Positions 42,739-50,243 of a stretch of 64,000 bases of DNA are shown piece by piece; position 1 is the stretch's first letter, and the number at the start of each line of letters is the position of its first letter. The translations under genes and the position numbers were made by a program. The stretch spans positions 62,001 through 126,000 of the forward strand of contig CAMESG010000002.1 of NCBI GenBank assembly GCA_945936135.1, in the 5' to 3' direction. This DNA is from an uncultured Mollicutes bacterium (GTDB lineage: Bacteria > Bacillota_I > Bacilli_A > RFN20 > CAG-826). Below the pieces are notes generated by a model. It saw only the letters and a list, made by a program, of their open reading frames with translations, was not told where the DNA came from and did not search any database.

Positions 42739-43994
42739 ACGTGGTGATTCGCCACGTATAGTAGAGGGAGGTTAAAATGATCGCTCACAAAATCCGCATC
42801 TATCCGAACAAGGCCTTTCGCGAGCTATTCAGCGAGCAGTTTGAATACGCTCGAAGAGATTACAATCGCCAACTCGACATGTTGGTCAAGGGTATCAAGT
42901 CTCAACAGATCACGCCCTACAATCTCGACGCATCGTTAAAGAAGATTTGGTCTTATTGCCTTAAACACGCGGATTTCTTCCATAAGGATTCATATCATTT
43001 CCCAGATATCATCCGGTGGAATTCGAAACGGCTTTCGATGTTGGCTCCAAAGTTGTTAAACGGTGGCGTGGAACCGCATTTCAAAGCCCTCGGCGTGGGG
43101 AAACAAGCATTCAAGATGTGCGCGGCACCTCTTGATGAGCATCGCTACCTCGTGACACAAGGCAAGCGACTGATCATCAAAGGTTTCGGGTCCATTACTC
43201 TGGCGGAAGAAACCCGTTTCCATTCTTTCCCAATCTCCATTGAATTCGTTCTCCACAACAATCGCTACTACGCCTGCTTCCTATTCAAGGAAAACCATCC
43301 CGTTTATCTAGAGACGGGGCGGAGGGTTGGACTGGATGTCGGTATTTCTACCTTCGTCGTTGCCTCAGAGGAAAACGGCCCGACACGCCGTTTCGACTTA
43401 AAAATGGGGAAACGCGACGCCATCGCCAAGAAGATCAACAAGTACACGAGTTTGTTGTCTTGTAAAGTCAACGAACACAAGACGAGTCACCCATCTTCGA
43501 AGCGGTACGCAAAAACGCTCAAACGCCTTCGCGATGCCTACCATAGGCACAGCAACTTAAAGAAGAACTTTATTGAGCAAACCTGCCACGTCATTGCGAG
43601 AGACTACGATTTCATAGGCGTCGAAAATCTCTCCATGACCCGCATGTTGCAAAAACGAAGCGTGGCACGTTGGTACATCCATAAACCATACGCTGCTTTC
43701 TTGAGTCGGCTTATCGTAAAAGCGCGAGAAGCGGGGAAACACGTCCAGGAAGTCGCCAGAAACTTCCCTTCTAGCCAGCTATGCCATGAATGCGGCAAGA
43801 AGTCGAGCATCACGAAGAATCTCTCGATACGGGCCTGGACGTGTCCCCATTGCGGCGCCCATCTGGATCGCGATGAAAACGCGGCCAAAAACATTCTTCG
43901 ACAAACACTTCTTGATGCGCACCTCACATAAAGAAGTTGTTCTTGGGGGCGAGGAACGCCCATTATATAACGCGGGAGAAGCAACCCTAGCTTC
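42739..43994 (+). mobile_element. IS200/IS605-like element carrying only tnpB
   Basis: A left-end hairpin ACGTGG-TGATTCG-CCACGT (42739-42757) lies just upstream of tnpB, and a right-side hairpin GAAGC-AACCCTA-GCTTC (43978-43994) lies downstream within CGCG flanks. A second hairpin GGGCG-AGGAA-CGCCC is at 43947-43961. Subterminal hairpins and no terminal inverted repeats suit this family. No tnpA is present, so it cannot move alone. The exact ends are not fixed; the right end could lie beyond 44117. Confidence 0.55.
42777..43931 (+). CDS. tnpB: TnpB RNA-guided nuclease-like protein (IS605 OrfB)
   Basis: 384 residues, full length for TnpB. The RuvC-type catalytic residues are all present: Asp187 in GLDVGIS, Glu283 in GVENLS and Asp366 in DRDENAAKN. 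The zinc ribbon has CHECG (336-340) and CPHCG (356-360). TnpB proteins are RNA-guided DNA nucleases that use an RNA from the 3' end of the element. GAGGGAGG lies 7 nt before the ATG with TATAGT upstream. The intact frame suggests recent arrival or continued selection; no tnpA accompanies it. It separates the yfcE-like gene from nusG. Confidence 0.95.
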   Translation: MIAHKIRIYPNKAFRELFSEQFEYARRDYNRQLDMLVKGIKSQQITPYNLDASLKKIWSYCLKHADFFHKDSYHFPDIIRWNSKRLSMLAPKLLNGGVEPHFKALGVGKQAFKMCAAPLDEHRYLVTQGKRLIIKGFGSITLAEETRFHSFPISIEFVLHNNRYYACFLFKENHPVYLETGRRVGLDVGISTFVVASEENGPTRRFDLKMGKRDAIAKKINKYTSLLSCKVNEHKTSHPSSKRYAKTLKRLRDAYHRHSNLKKNFIEQTCHVIARDYDFIGVENLSMTRMLQKRSVARWYIHKPYAAFLSRLIVKAREAGKHVQEVARNFPSSQLCHECGKKSSITKNLSIRAWTCPHCGAHLDRDENAAKNILRQTLLDAHLT

Positions 43995-44016
43995 GACGAT
44001 CGCGTTGAGGAAGGAA

Positions 44017-44117
44017 GGTGACGTAGTCATCCTTCATTCCATTCCGGATGACATAGTTTGTACTCTTCGAGTCCAAACATACGTCACCGTAGCACGTCCC
44101 ACCGGAACGTTTGCTAC
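44017..44117. other. Gene-free stretch with nested inverted repeats, RNA-like three-way junction
   Basis: This lies in the 348-bp gap between tnpB and the next gene. A 9-bp perfect stem, GGTGACGTA (44017-44025) with TACGTCACC (44080-44088), encloses GTCATCC/GGATGAC (44026-44032 with 44046-44052) and GTTTG/CAAAC (44056-44060 with 44074-44078), the latter continued by ACTC/GAGT. A fourth stem-loop follows, GTAGC-ACGT/ACGT-GCTAC (44089-44117). Further hairpins GCTCG-AAAA-CGAGC (44159-44172) and an imperfect one at 44219-44243 follow. It could be part of the tnpB guide RNA/right end or an independent RNA. Confidence 0.5.
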
Positions 44118-44244
44118 CATCAAAAATCGTTCTCACCTTTGCGTTTGGACGAAAAACCGCTCGAAAACGAGCAATTCGATTCATCATCTTTGCAAAACGC
44201 CATTCTTTCCATTGAAAAACAAACGCAAAAATCTTGCGGTTTGC

Positions 44245-44273
44245 TTGGAAGAAAGTCAGGAAACGTCTATAGT
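44245..44273 (+). promoter_or_regulatory. Promoter of the unknown gene at 44.3 kb
   Basis: TTGGAA (44245-44250), 17-nt spacer and TATAGT (44268-44273), ending 6 nt before the ATG at 44280. Predicted leaderless. Confidence 0.55.
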
Positions 44274-44279
44274 AAAGCC

Positions 44280-44879
44280 ATGAATAGCGCTCCTATGTTT
44301 TACGAAGACTTGCGGGATTGGTTTCTCTATACCGCAAGAAGTTGGCTCCATCTTGATTTGGCTTCCGCCACCATGGATGAAGCGAACGAAATCTGCGGCG
44401 CAGCCGCCTTCCTCTTTGGCCATCTCTTTTTGGCCGAAGACGTCGGTCCTTCGATCACACGCCTCGTGAAGGCGGATCTTGGACCCCATTATTCATCGGA
44501 GCGCCTAAGCGGCCTTGCGACGAAGATGAGGCTTGCCATGACCGGAGATGACTTCTCCCTTGGCACTTCTCCTCTTCGCGAATACATCAAATGGGTCAAG
44601 CCCTCCGCGCCGACCGTGGAATACGCTTTCACGGATAACGCCGGCAAGCTCGTCTTAGTGACCGCCGAAGAATTCGTAAATCTCTTTTTACGCGAAAACG
44701 ATGCCCAGCACGCGCCGCTTCACGTATCGGAAATCGTCTTCTTGACGCTTACGGATCTCTTCGCCAATTACTACATCCGTTCGCAAGGGAATGACAACTT
44801 CCGCGCCTTCCGAAGCTATCCTTACTTCGAATCCATTTCAGAAGAAATGAAACGAATCCGTTCGGAAAGCATCGAATGA
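44280..44879 (+). CDS. Unknown 199-residue protein
   Basis: Soluble, mostly helical by composition, no signal or membrane segment. Recognisable neither as enzyme nor regulator. Residues 1-70 are rich in aromatic and Ala residues (FYEDLRDWFLYTARSW), the middle has several Thr/Glu/Phe clusters, and the C-terminus is charged. ATG at 44280 is preferred to an earlier in-frame start at 44058 because the promoter TTGGAA/TATAGT ends 6 nt before it. It sits alone on the plus strand, convergent with nusG, and may have arrived with, or been separated by, the neighbouring tnpB element. Confidence 0.6.
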   Translation: MNSAPMFYEDLRDWFLYTARSWLHLDLASATMDEANEICGAAAFLFGHLFLAEDVGPSITRLVKADLGPHYSSERLSGLATKMRLAMTGDDFSLGTSPLREYIKWVKPSAPTVEYAFTDNAGKLVLVTAEEFVNLFLRENDAQHAPLHVSEIVFLTLTDLFANYYIRSQGNDNFRAFRSYPYFESISEEMKRIRSESIE

Positions 44880-44880
44880 C

Positions 44881-44905
44881 AAAAAGCCGGCCCACTCGGG
44901 TCGGC
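44881..44905 (-). terminator. Terminator after nusG
   Basis: GCCGGCCC-ACTC-GGGTCGGC stem; on the minus strand it ends in TTTTT. It closes the rpmG-secE-nusG unit and probably also works for the convergent unknown gene. Confidence 0.85.
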
Positions 44906-44925
44906 ATTTGTTTAATGGGAGGCAA

Positions 44926-45507
44926 TTAGTCGCCAACCTTTTCGATCTCGGAGAATTCGACATCGACCGGAGTTGCGCGTCCGAAGAAGACCGTGTTGAC
45001 GGTGCAGGCGCCCGTTGTGCGATCGATCGAAGCGATCTCGCCGTAGGTGCCTTCCAAGGCGCCGTGGATGATCTTGACGGAGTCGCCGATCTTGTAACGA
45101 TCGTACATGCTCTCCTCGACCATCTTCATTCTCTTCAAGACAGGTTCGATTTGTTCGCGCGGAACGGGGCAGGGTTTCTGTCCACCGCCGGAGGAACCAA
45201 CGATGCCGGTGACGCCCGGAGTGTTACGAACCATATACCAGGATTCGTCCGTCATGATCATTTCGACGAAGAAATAGCCCGGATAGTAGTTCTCCATCTT
45301 AGTTTCGCCCGTCGGCGTTCCATCTTTCGCCAAAACAGGAACTTCGTGTTCGGCGACGATGACGCGGAGGATGTACTTCTGCATCCCCATCGTTTCGATG
45401 CGGCGCTTCAGATTTTCCGCGGCCTTTTGTTCGTTCTTCGAATAAGTGGTGACGATATACCAGGCTTTGTCGCCCAAGTTTTGGACGTTGCTATTCATGT
45501 CCGCCAT
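44926..45507 (-). CDS. nusG: Transcription elongation/antitermination factor NusG
   Basis: 193 residues from ATG at 45507, with GGAGGG 7 nt upstream; an in-frame start 21 nt earlier would overlap secE. NGN-domain blocks are AWYIVTTYSKNEQKAAENLK, read as AWYIVTTYSKNEQ, and YYPGYFFVEMIM; the C-terminal KOW domain is KIGDSVKIIHGALEGTYGEI. NusG couples RNA polymerase to ribosomes or Rho. It lies 1 nt after secE, but unlike in Bacillus it is followed by a terminator and not by rplK, which is 5 kb away. Confidence 0.96.
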   Translation of the reverse strand: MADMNSNVQNLGDKAWYIVTTYSKNEQKAAENLKRRIETMGMQKYILRVIVAEHEVPVLAKDGTPTGETKMENYYPGYFFVEMIMTDESWYMVRNTPGVTGIVGSSGGGQKPCPVPREQIEPVLKRMKMVEESMYDRYKIGDSVKIIHGALEGTYGEIASIDRTTGACTVNTVFFGRATPVDVEFSEIEKVGD

Positions 45508-45508
45508 G

Positions 45509-45703
45509 TTATTTCCCTCCAAAGACATTGCGAAGCTGATTGATGATCGAGCCAGCCGTGAAGTCTTCTAACGCCAAAAAGAGCGCAACAAACATGCTAA
45601 TCGCGATAACGACGACGATGGAAGAGAAGAGAACATCACGCTTCGGCCAGCGAATGCGCTTTCCTTCTTTCACGACTTCTTTTGTGTACTTGATCGGATT
45701 CAT
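45509..45703 (-). CDS. secE: Protein translocase subunit SecE
   Basis: 64 residues with one membrane helix (about 27-47), preceded by the amphipathic segment EGKRIRWPKRDVL that carries the conserved WP. It clamps the SecY channel. GGAGG lies 6 nt before the ATG; the ORF starts 12 nt after rpmG. Confidence 0.93.
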   Translation of the reverse strand: MNPIKYTKEVVKEGKRIRWPKRDVLFSSIVVVIAISMFVALFLALEDFTAGSIINQLRNVFGGK

Positions 45704-45715
45704 CCATGTCCTCCT

Positions 45716-45865
45716 TTATTTGCTTTCCTTGTGCAACGTATGCTTGTTGCACGTAGGGCAAAATTTGTTGAGTTCGAGACGGCGAGCGTCATCTTGGCGC
45801 TTCATGACCGTGTAATTGCGGCTGAGGCACTCGGTGCAGATTAAAAAAACTTTTTCGCGACCCAT
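45716..45865 (-). CDS. rpmG: 50S ribosomal protein L33 (zinc-binding type)
   Basis: 49 residues. Two CxxC pairs (CTEC and CPTC) give the zinc ribbon, with [11 protein letters not shown] between and ending HTLHKESK. First gene of the rpmG-secE-nusG unit, as in Bacilli. No strong Shine-Dalgarno site; the start is only about 15 nt after the predicted transcription start. Confidence 0.93.
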   Translation of the reverse strand: MGREKVFLICTECLSRNYTVMKRQDDARRLELNKFCPTCNKHTLHKESK

Positions 45866-45886
45866 ATCATCAACTTTCTGTCTCGA

Positions 45887-45915
45887 ATCTTAGTCGTGGA
45901 TTCGTGGCCTGTCAA
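45887..45915 (-). promoter_or_regulatory. Promoter of rpmG-secE-nusG
   Basis: TTGACA (45910-45915), 17-nt spacer and TAAGAT (45887-45892) on the minus strand, just downstream of the sigma-factor terminator. Confidence 0.75.
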
Positions 45916-45960
45916 GAATTTTAGCACCCGTTCCCCAAAAGGGGAATCCAAAAGGACAAG

Positions 45961-45993
45961 GAAAAGGGGCCGCCTCTTTTGTGAACGGCCCCT
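45961..45993 (-). terminator. Terminator after the sigma-factor gene
   Basis: AGGGGCCG (45965-45972) pairs with CGGCCCCT (45986-45993), followed by TTTTC on the minus strand. Confidence 0.8.
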
Positions 45994-46000
45994 CCTCTAC

Positions 46001-46663
46001 TTATTTCCGGTTTTTATCCTTTGGCTCGCGATGAATCCCCTCCCGTTTTTCAAGGTAGCGGCGAAGGCCTTCAATGATGCGGCGCATCCGATTTCGATCG
46101 ATGCAAAGGGTACGAGCGATTTCGTTGATCGTCATCCCGCGCGACAAGGCGACCGCCACCGTGTAGGTGAAAGGATCGTACTTATCGAAGGGGAGTTTTT
46201 CGATATCATCGAACAATGAACTAGAGGAAACCATTTTGACGACATCGCTGTTAAATGACGTGTCAAACAAGGTGTCCGATGGCGTTCCTGAATCATCGTC
46301 CGGGCCCTTTGGTGAATCCAAAGACACGGGCGCATGGTAAACCATCATCGTTTTCAATTCGCGGTAGGCGTGAAGGGCGCAATTGCGGAAGCAGGCCGTG
46401 AAGTAGGTGGAGAAGCGATGGCCTGTCTCAAAATCGAATTTTTGGAGAGCGACGGTAAACGCTTGGAAGAAAACGGCGTTCAGATCCCAATCTTTCAGGA
46501 AATCTGCAATGTTGGGGCAAACCTTCTCTAGAAGAGAAACTCGGATAGCGTAGTACTTTTGGATAAGTCGGTCGTAGGCCTCCATATCGTTCTCTTTGGC
46601 GCGCAAAGCCAAGATTTCGTCATTAAGTTTGCGATACGAAAAGCCAGTCTGCTTTTTAGACAT
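46001..46663 (-). CDS. Sigma-70 family factor, SigH-like by position
   Basis: 220 residues. Region 2 is seen at about 62-103 (FFQAFTVALQKFDFETGHRF then STYFTACFRNCALHAYREL), and a region 4-type helix-turn-helix at about 177-205 (MTINEIARTLCIDRNRMRR). The linker is Ser/Asp-rich. The rlmB-sigma-rpmG-secE-nusG order is exactly that of sigH in Bacillus, where SigH drives competence and early sporulation genes; its regulon here is unknown and spore formation cannot be assumed. The AGGAG nearest the start is 29 nt upstream, before a GGGTTACACCC hairpin; TAAAGA ends 6 nt before the ATG, so the start could be leaderless. Confidence 0.8.
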   Translation of the reverse strand: MSKKQTGFSYRKLNDEILALRAKENDMEAYDRLIQKYYAIRVSLLEKVCPNIADFLKDWDLNAVFFQAFTVALQKFDFETGHRFSTYFTACFRNCALHAYRELKTMMVYHAPVSLDSPKGPDDDSGTPSDTLFDTSFNSDVVKMVSSSSLFDDIEKLPFDKYDPFTYTVAVALSRGMTINEIARTLCIDRNRMRRIIEGLRRYLEKREGIHREPKDKNRK

Positions 46664-46698
46664 AATAATTCTTTACGAGGGTGTAACCCCCGCTCCTG

Positions 46699-47424
46699 TT
46701 ATATATTTTTGTTTTGAATTTCGCGAATCAGCGCAAGCGAGATCCCACAAGAAACAGAGGCGTTTAATGAATTTACATGGCCCGTCATGGGGATTTTCAC
46801 AAGGTAATCGCTATTCGCAAGGACAAGGCGTGAAATGCCTTCTCCTTCGGATCCAACAATCAAACATGTTGGAAAATCATAAGCTATCGACCCCAGCGTG
46901 TCTTTGGCAGATCCGTCTGTGCTAACAACCCAGAACCCCGCTTTTTTGATATCTTGAATCGCAGAGGAAAGGTTGGGGACGAGCGCTACGTCGACGTAGT
47001 TGATCGCACCAGTAGACACCCTGGCCACGGTTTCGTTCAATGGAACCGCATTATTCTTCTTGATGATGACCCCATCTACGCTGAAAGCGTCGCAAGACCT
47101 TAGGATAGCGCCGAAATTATGGGGGTCCTTAATTCCATCCAAGATTAGGAGGAGAGGACGGGGTTTACCCTTCACTTTATCCAATATCGAATGAAGGGAT
47201 GTATATGTAAGTGGCTTTACTTCGGCAACGATGCCTTGATGATGGTCAGTTTTGGAGAGTTGACGCAGCCGGGCATCGTTGACGATCTCGAAAGGGATGT
47301 TCTCTTTCTTCATTTCAAACAACAGTGAATGAGAAAGAAGCCTTTCACCACAATAAACTTTTATGACTCGATGCGAGCGGGCGTATTCACGTACCGCGTT
47401 AATCCCGTAAGCAATGGAATCCAT
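46699..47424 (-). CDS. rlmB: 23S rRNA 2'-O-methyltransferase, TrmH/RlmB family
   Basis: 241 residues. The SPOUT-fold motifs are NFGAILRSCDAFSVDGVI with the conserved N and R, CLIVGSEGEGIS and IPMTGHVNSLNASVSCGI. An N-terminal substrate-binding domain (1-75) precedes. RlmB methylates G2251 in E. coli 23S rRNA; target identity here is inferred from family and from the cysS-rlmB-sigH gene order of Bacilli. It starts inside the end of the MgtC gene region, 5 nt after its stop. Confidence 0.9.
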   Translation of the reverse strand: MDSIAYGINAVREYARSHRVIKVYCGERLLSHSLLFEMKKENIPFEIVNDARLRQLSKTDHHQGIVAEVKPLTYTSLHSILDKVKGKPRPLLLILDGIKDPHNFGAILRSCDAFSVDGVIIKKNNAVPLNETVARVSTGAINYVDVALVPNLSSAIQDIKKAGFWVVSTDGSAKDTLGSIAYDFPTCLIVGSEGEGISRLVLANSDYLVKIPMTGHVNSLNASVSCGISLALIREIQNKNI

Positions 47425-47429
47425 GGGTT

Positions 47430-48197
47430 CTATTCCGTCAGGGAAGCATTGACTTGCATGGAAAGAGGACGAACCTCGGAACGAAGCATATCGACGAAAG
47501 CCGAGATCGTTCCAGGTCTACTTCTTCCAATGCGAGCCACGAGTCTAAGGGCAGCCTTGCCTTGATACGTAATCAATTCCGAAAAGGTTTCCTCCACTTG
47601 GATGCCATGATCCTTCGCTAAAGAAAGGAAGGTTCCAAGGATGGGGTGATCTGTCGGAACGATGAGGATGATCGCAGGATTACGTTTCGCGGCAAGAATC
47701 TCAATGCGTGACAAGCCAATGAGAACGAAGAACGAAAACGCAGTGACACAACCTGCGACAATAAAACATCCAGAACCGCACGCAAGCCCAATCGCCATGG
47801 CAACCCATAGCGTCGTAGCCGTTGTGAGGCCCTTGATGTTCATACCGGTCTGAATGATGGTTCCAGCACCTAAGAAACCGATGCCAGATACCACCTGCGC
47901 TGCAAGGCGCGCGGGATCGCGCGATATGCCTTGCGGAAGGTAAATCGAATCCCAGTACCCGAATCCATACAGGGATAAGACCATAATGGTGCATGCGCCA
48001 AGAGCAATCATAACGTGGGTGCGAAGCCCGGCACTATGGCCGTGGTATTCGCGTTCAAAGCCTAAAAGGCCGGAGAAAATCAATGTCAAAATGAAGGAAA
48101 GCAAAATGAGCGCGACGCTTCCGACGAGCCCGTTAGAAAAATTCGTTCCGAAATCGGTGCTGAACCATTCGACGATTGTCTTGTCAACGGTATTCAT
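47430..48197 (-). CDS. MgtC/SapB-family membrane protein
   Basis: 255 residues. Helices at about 25-46, 64-82, 100-120 and 128-160 carry the MgtC signatures GLRTHVMIALGA, SGIGFLGAGTI and GLTTATTLWVAMAIG; a soluble ACT-like domain (about 175-255) follows. MgtC proteins are linked to magnesium limitation and, in pathogens, to F-type ATPase regulation. It occupies the place where Bacilli have the RNase Mini-III gene, between cysS and rlmB, 2 nt after cysS and 5 nt before rlmB. Confidence 0.9.
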   Translation of the reverse strand: MNTVDKTIVEWFSTDFGTNFSNGLVGSVALILLSFILTLIFSGLLGFEREYHGHSAGLRTHVMIALGACTIMVLSLYGFGYWDSIYLPQGISRDPARLAAQVVSGIGFLGAGTIIQTGMNIKGLTTATTLWVAMAIGLACGSGCFIVAGCVTAFSFFVLIGLSRIEILAAKRNPAIILIVPTDHPILGTFLSLAKDHGIQVEETFSELITYQGKAALRLVARIGRSRPGTISAFVDMLRSEVRPLSMQVNASLTE

Positions 48198-48199
48198 CG

Positions 48200-49546
48200 C
48201 TAAAGAATGCCTCCTTCCACCAGGATTTTCCGGAGCCGATCACTTTCAACAAAGTCCTTGTTTTGCTTTGCTTCGAGGTACTGACAATATAGCCCCAGTT
48301 CAGAATTGGTCAAGTACTTTATTTCAACAGGGAGTCCCAAAATCCTTAAATAATCCCTGATTTTGGCAAAGCTTTGTTCCACGAGATCAAGGTCTACGTC
48401 TTTGGTTCTGAGCAATTGATTCGCATTTTTGACTTCACCATAAAGAATCGTAATCGCATTGGGCGTGTTCAAGTCTTGGCAAAGCTCATGGAGGAATTCT
48501 TCTTCTCCTTGACCTTTGACGTTTTCCAAATCGCGCCCCGCGGATTGCAAGGCCAATACGAGGCTTTTTAAGGTTGTTTCGATCTTCTTTACGTTCTTCT
48601 GCGCTTCCGAAATCGTTTCTTCGCTGAAAGAGACCGGGGCGCGATAATGCGCATTGAGGATCATCAAGCGGAGGGCAGCGCCGCCATACATCTTGATCAC
48701 GTCGGTCGCGAGCAACACGTTGCCAAGCGATTTCGACATCTTCTCGTTATTGATGTTGATGAAACCATTGTGCAACCAATAATGGGCCAAGTGGTTTCCA
48801 TTGTGCGCTTCTGCTTGCGCGATTTCGTTTTCGTGGTGGGGGAATTTCAAATCGAATCCGCCGCCATGGATATCGATTAAGCCGTTCGTCTTTGGAAAAA
48901 GGGAATGGATCATGACGCAGCATTCGGTATGCCAACCTGGGCGCCCAACGCACCACGGCGTTTCCCACCGAATGCCGGTGCTCGTTTCTTTCCAAAGGGC
49001 AAAATCCAGCGGGGACTCCTTCCCTTCGTTTACTTCAATTCTCGCGCCAGAAAGCAAAGATTCCGGGGTATTCCCGGACAAAGAACCGTAATCCTTGATC
49101 TTGGAAACGCGGAAATAAACGCCATCATTGCTTTGATAGGCGTAACCCGTCTTTACCAAGTCATCGATATAGGAAATGATTTGGGGCATGTAGACGGTGG
49201 GCTTTGGGGTCACATCGGGAATCATCGATCCGACGGCGTGAACCGCTTCTTCGTATTCCTTGATCACCGAGGTGGTGAGTTCTTGTTCCGAGACGCCAAG
49301 TTCCGCTGCTCTCGCGATAATTTTGTCATCAACGTCCGTATAGTTGGAAACGAACGTGACCTTGTAGCCAAGTTCGAGGAAAAGCCTTCTCCAGGTATCG
49401 AAAACGATGACGGGACGGATGTTGCCGATGTGCGGATGGTTATAGACCGTGGGCCCGCACACGTAAAAAGAAACTTCGTTTGGAACGAGGGGAACGAACT
49501 CCTGAAGAGCGTTCCCTAATGAGGAATACAAATAAACTTTTTGCAT
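48200..49546 (-). CDS. cysS: Cysteinyl-tRNA synthetase
   Basis: 448 residues, normal length. Class I signatures are CGPTVYNHPHIGNIRP (Cys30 as zinc ligand, HIGN at 39-42) and EKMSKSLGN; WHTECCVM and FPHHENEIAQ supply the remaining zinc ligands. It charges tRNA-Cys. No Shine-Dalgarno site; TAGAAT ends 6 nt before the ATG, so translation may be leaderless. It heads the cysS-mgtC-rlmB-sigma unit. Confidence 0.97.
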   Translation of the reverse strand: MQKVYLYSSLGNALQEFVPLVPNEVSFYVCGPTVYNHPHIGNIRPVIVFDTWRRLFLELGYKVTFVSNYTDVDDKIIARAAELGVSEQELTTSVIKEYEEAVHAVGSMIPDVTPKPTVYMPQIISYIDDLVKTGYAYQSNDGVYFRVSKIKDYGSLSGNTPESLLSGARIEVNEGKESPLDFALWKETSTGIRWETPWCVGRPGWHTECCVMIHSLFPKTNGLIDIHGGGFDLKFPHHENEIAQAEAHNGNHLAHYWLHNGFININNEKMSKSLGNVLLATDVIKMYGGAALRLMILNAHYRAPVSFSEETISEAQKNVKKIETTLKSLVLALQSAGRDLENVKGQGEEEFLHELCQDLNTPNAITILYGEVKNANQLLRTKDVDLDLVEQSFAKIRDYLRILGLPVEIKYLTNSELGLYCQYLEAKQNKDFVESDRLRKILVEGGIL

Positions 49547-49552
49547 ACGACC

Positions 49553-49558
49553 ATTCTA
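49553..49558 (-). promoter_or_regulatory. -10 element of cysS
   Basis: TAGAAT on the minus strand, 6 nt before the ATG at 49546 and overlapping the end of the HAD gene; no clear -35. Confidence 0.45.
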
Positions 49559-50221
49559 CAAAGGTTTGCCGTTTTGAATAGAGGAAACTTGCGTTACGCC
49601 AGAAAGATTTTTCAAAAGGCGATCCGCTTGGGTGCAAAGGGTCTCGTCATAGACGCCATAGCCATAAAGACAAAGACAGATGGGAAGAGAGGCGTTTTTC
49701 GCCGTCAAAACATCCACGTAGGAATCGCCAACGAAAATCGTTTCTGCTCTATCAAGGTGAAAATCGCGCAAAATCCGTTCCACTTGAATGGGATTCGGCT
49801 TGACGGGGTCGCCATCTTTATGTCCAGCAACGAAAGAGAATCGAACCATCGGAAGTGTTCTTTGCACGATATCCTGGGCCATCAAATTGGGCTTGTTGCT
49901 CGCAATGAAAAGCAAATCGCCCCGTTCTTGCAGGGTTTGCAGGGTTTCTACGACGTTTGGAAAAGGCTTCGTCTTACGTCCTTGATAGGAAAGGTAACGC
50001 GGTAAATAAGCCTTCTTCAAGGCCTCAAAATGAAGAGGATCGTCGAGATCTTTCAAGGCGCGATGCATCAGGATGTCCACGCCGTTACCGATAAGTTTCT
50101 TGGCCTCTTCATAGGTATAGGAATAGGGCACGCCGATTTCTTTCAAAGCGTCGTTTAAGGCGTCTTTGATGTCCTCTAGGGTATCCAGAAGCGTGCCGTC
50201 CAAATCGAAAATGAAATTCAT
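49556..50221 (-). CDS. HAD-family hydrolase, phosphoglycolate phosphatase-like
   Basis: 221 residues from ATG at 50221. HAD motif I FDLDGTLLDT has nucleophile Asp6 and acid Asp8, motif II is the IASNKP segment, and motif III/IV spans KPNP and VGDSYVDVLTA; an alpha-helical cap (about 16-85) is of the phosphoglycolate phosphatase/beta-phosphoglucomutase type. Substrate unknown. A longer frame up to 50257 is rejected because TATAAT ends 6 nt before the chosen ATG. It is a single-gene unit after the ribosomal cluster terminator. Confidence 0.88.
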   Translation of the reverse strand: MNFIFDLDGTLLDTLEDIKDALNDALKEIGVPYSYTYEEAKKLIGNGVDILMHRALKDLDDPLHFEALKKAYLPRYLSYQGRKTKPFPNVVETLQTLQERGDLLFIASNKPNLMAQDIVQRTLPMVRFSFVAGHKDGDPVKPNPIQVERILRDFHLDRAETIFVGDSYVDVLTAKNASLPICLCLYGYGVYDETLCTQADRLLKNLSGVTQVSSIQNGKPL

Positions 50222-50227
50222 GGTTAG

Positions 50228-50233
50228 ATTATA
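50228..50233 (-). promoter_or_regulatory. -10 element of the HAD phosphatase gene
   Basis: Perfect TATAAT on the minus strand, 6 nt before the ATG at 50221; no -35, no Shine-Dalgarno site. Confidence 0.5.
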
Positions 50234-50243
50234 GATTAAGGCG

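Noticed and set aside
43932-44016. Second tnpB or tnpA remnant after the element
   Set aside because: No frame or motif in the 348-bp gap resembles a transposase; only the hairpins described are present.
44017-44088. tRNA-like cloverleaf
   Set aside because: 72 nt with a TTCGAGT loop, but the outer stem is 9 bp, no CCA or discriminator, the arms do not match D, anticodon and T arms; kept as an unassigned structure instead.
49547-49560. T-box leader for cysS
   Set aside because: The gene begins 10 nt after the HAD stop with a -10 box 6 nt upstream; there is no room for a leader.
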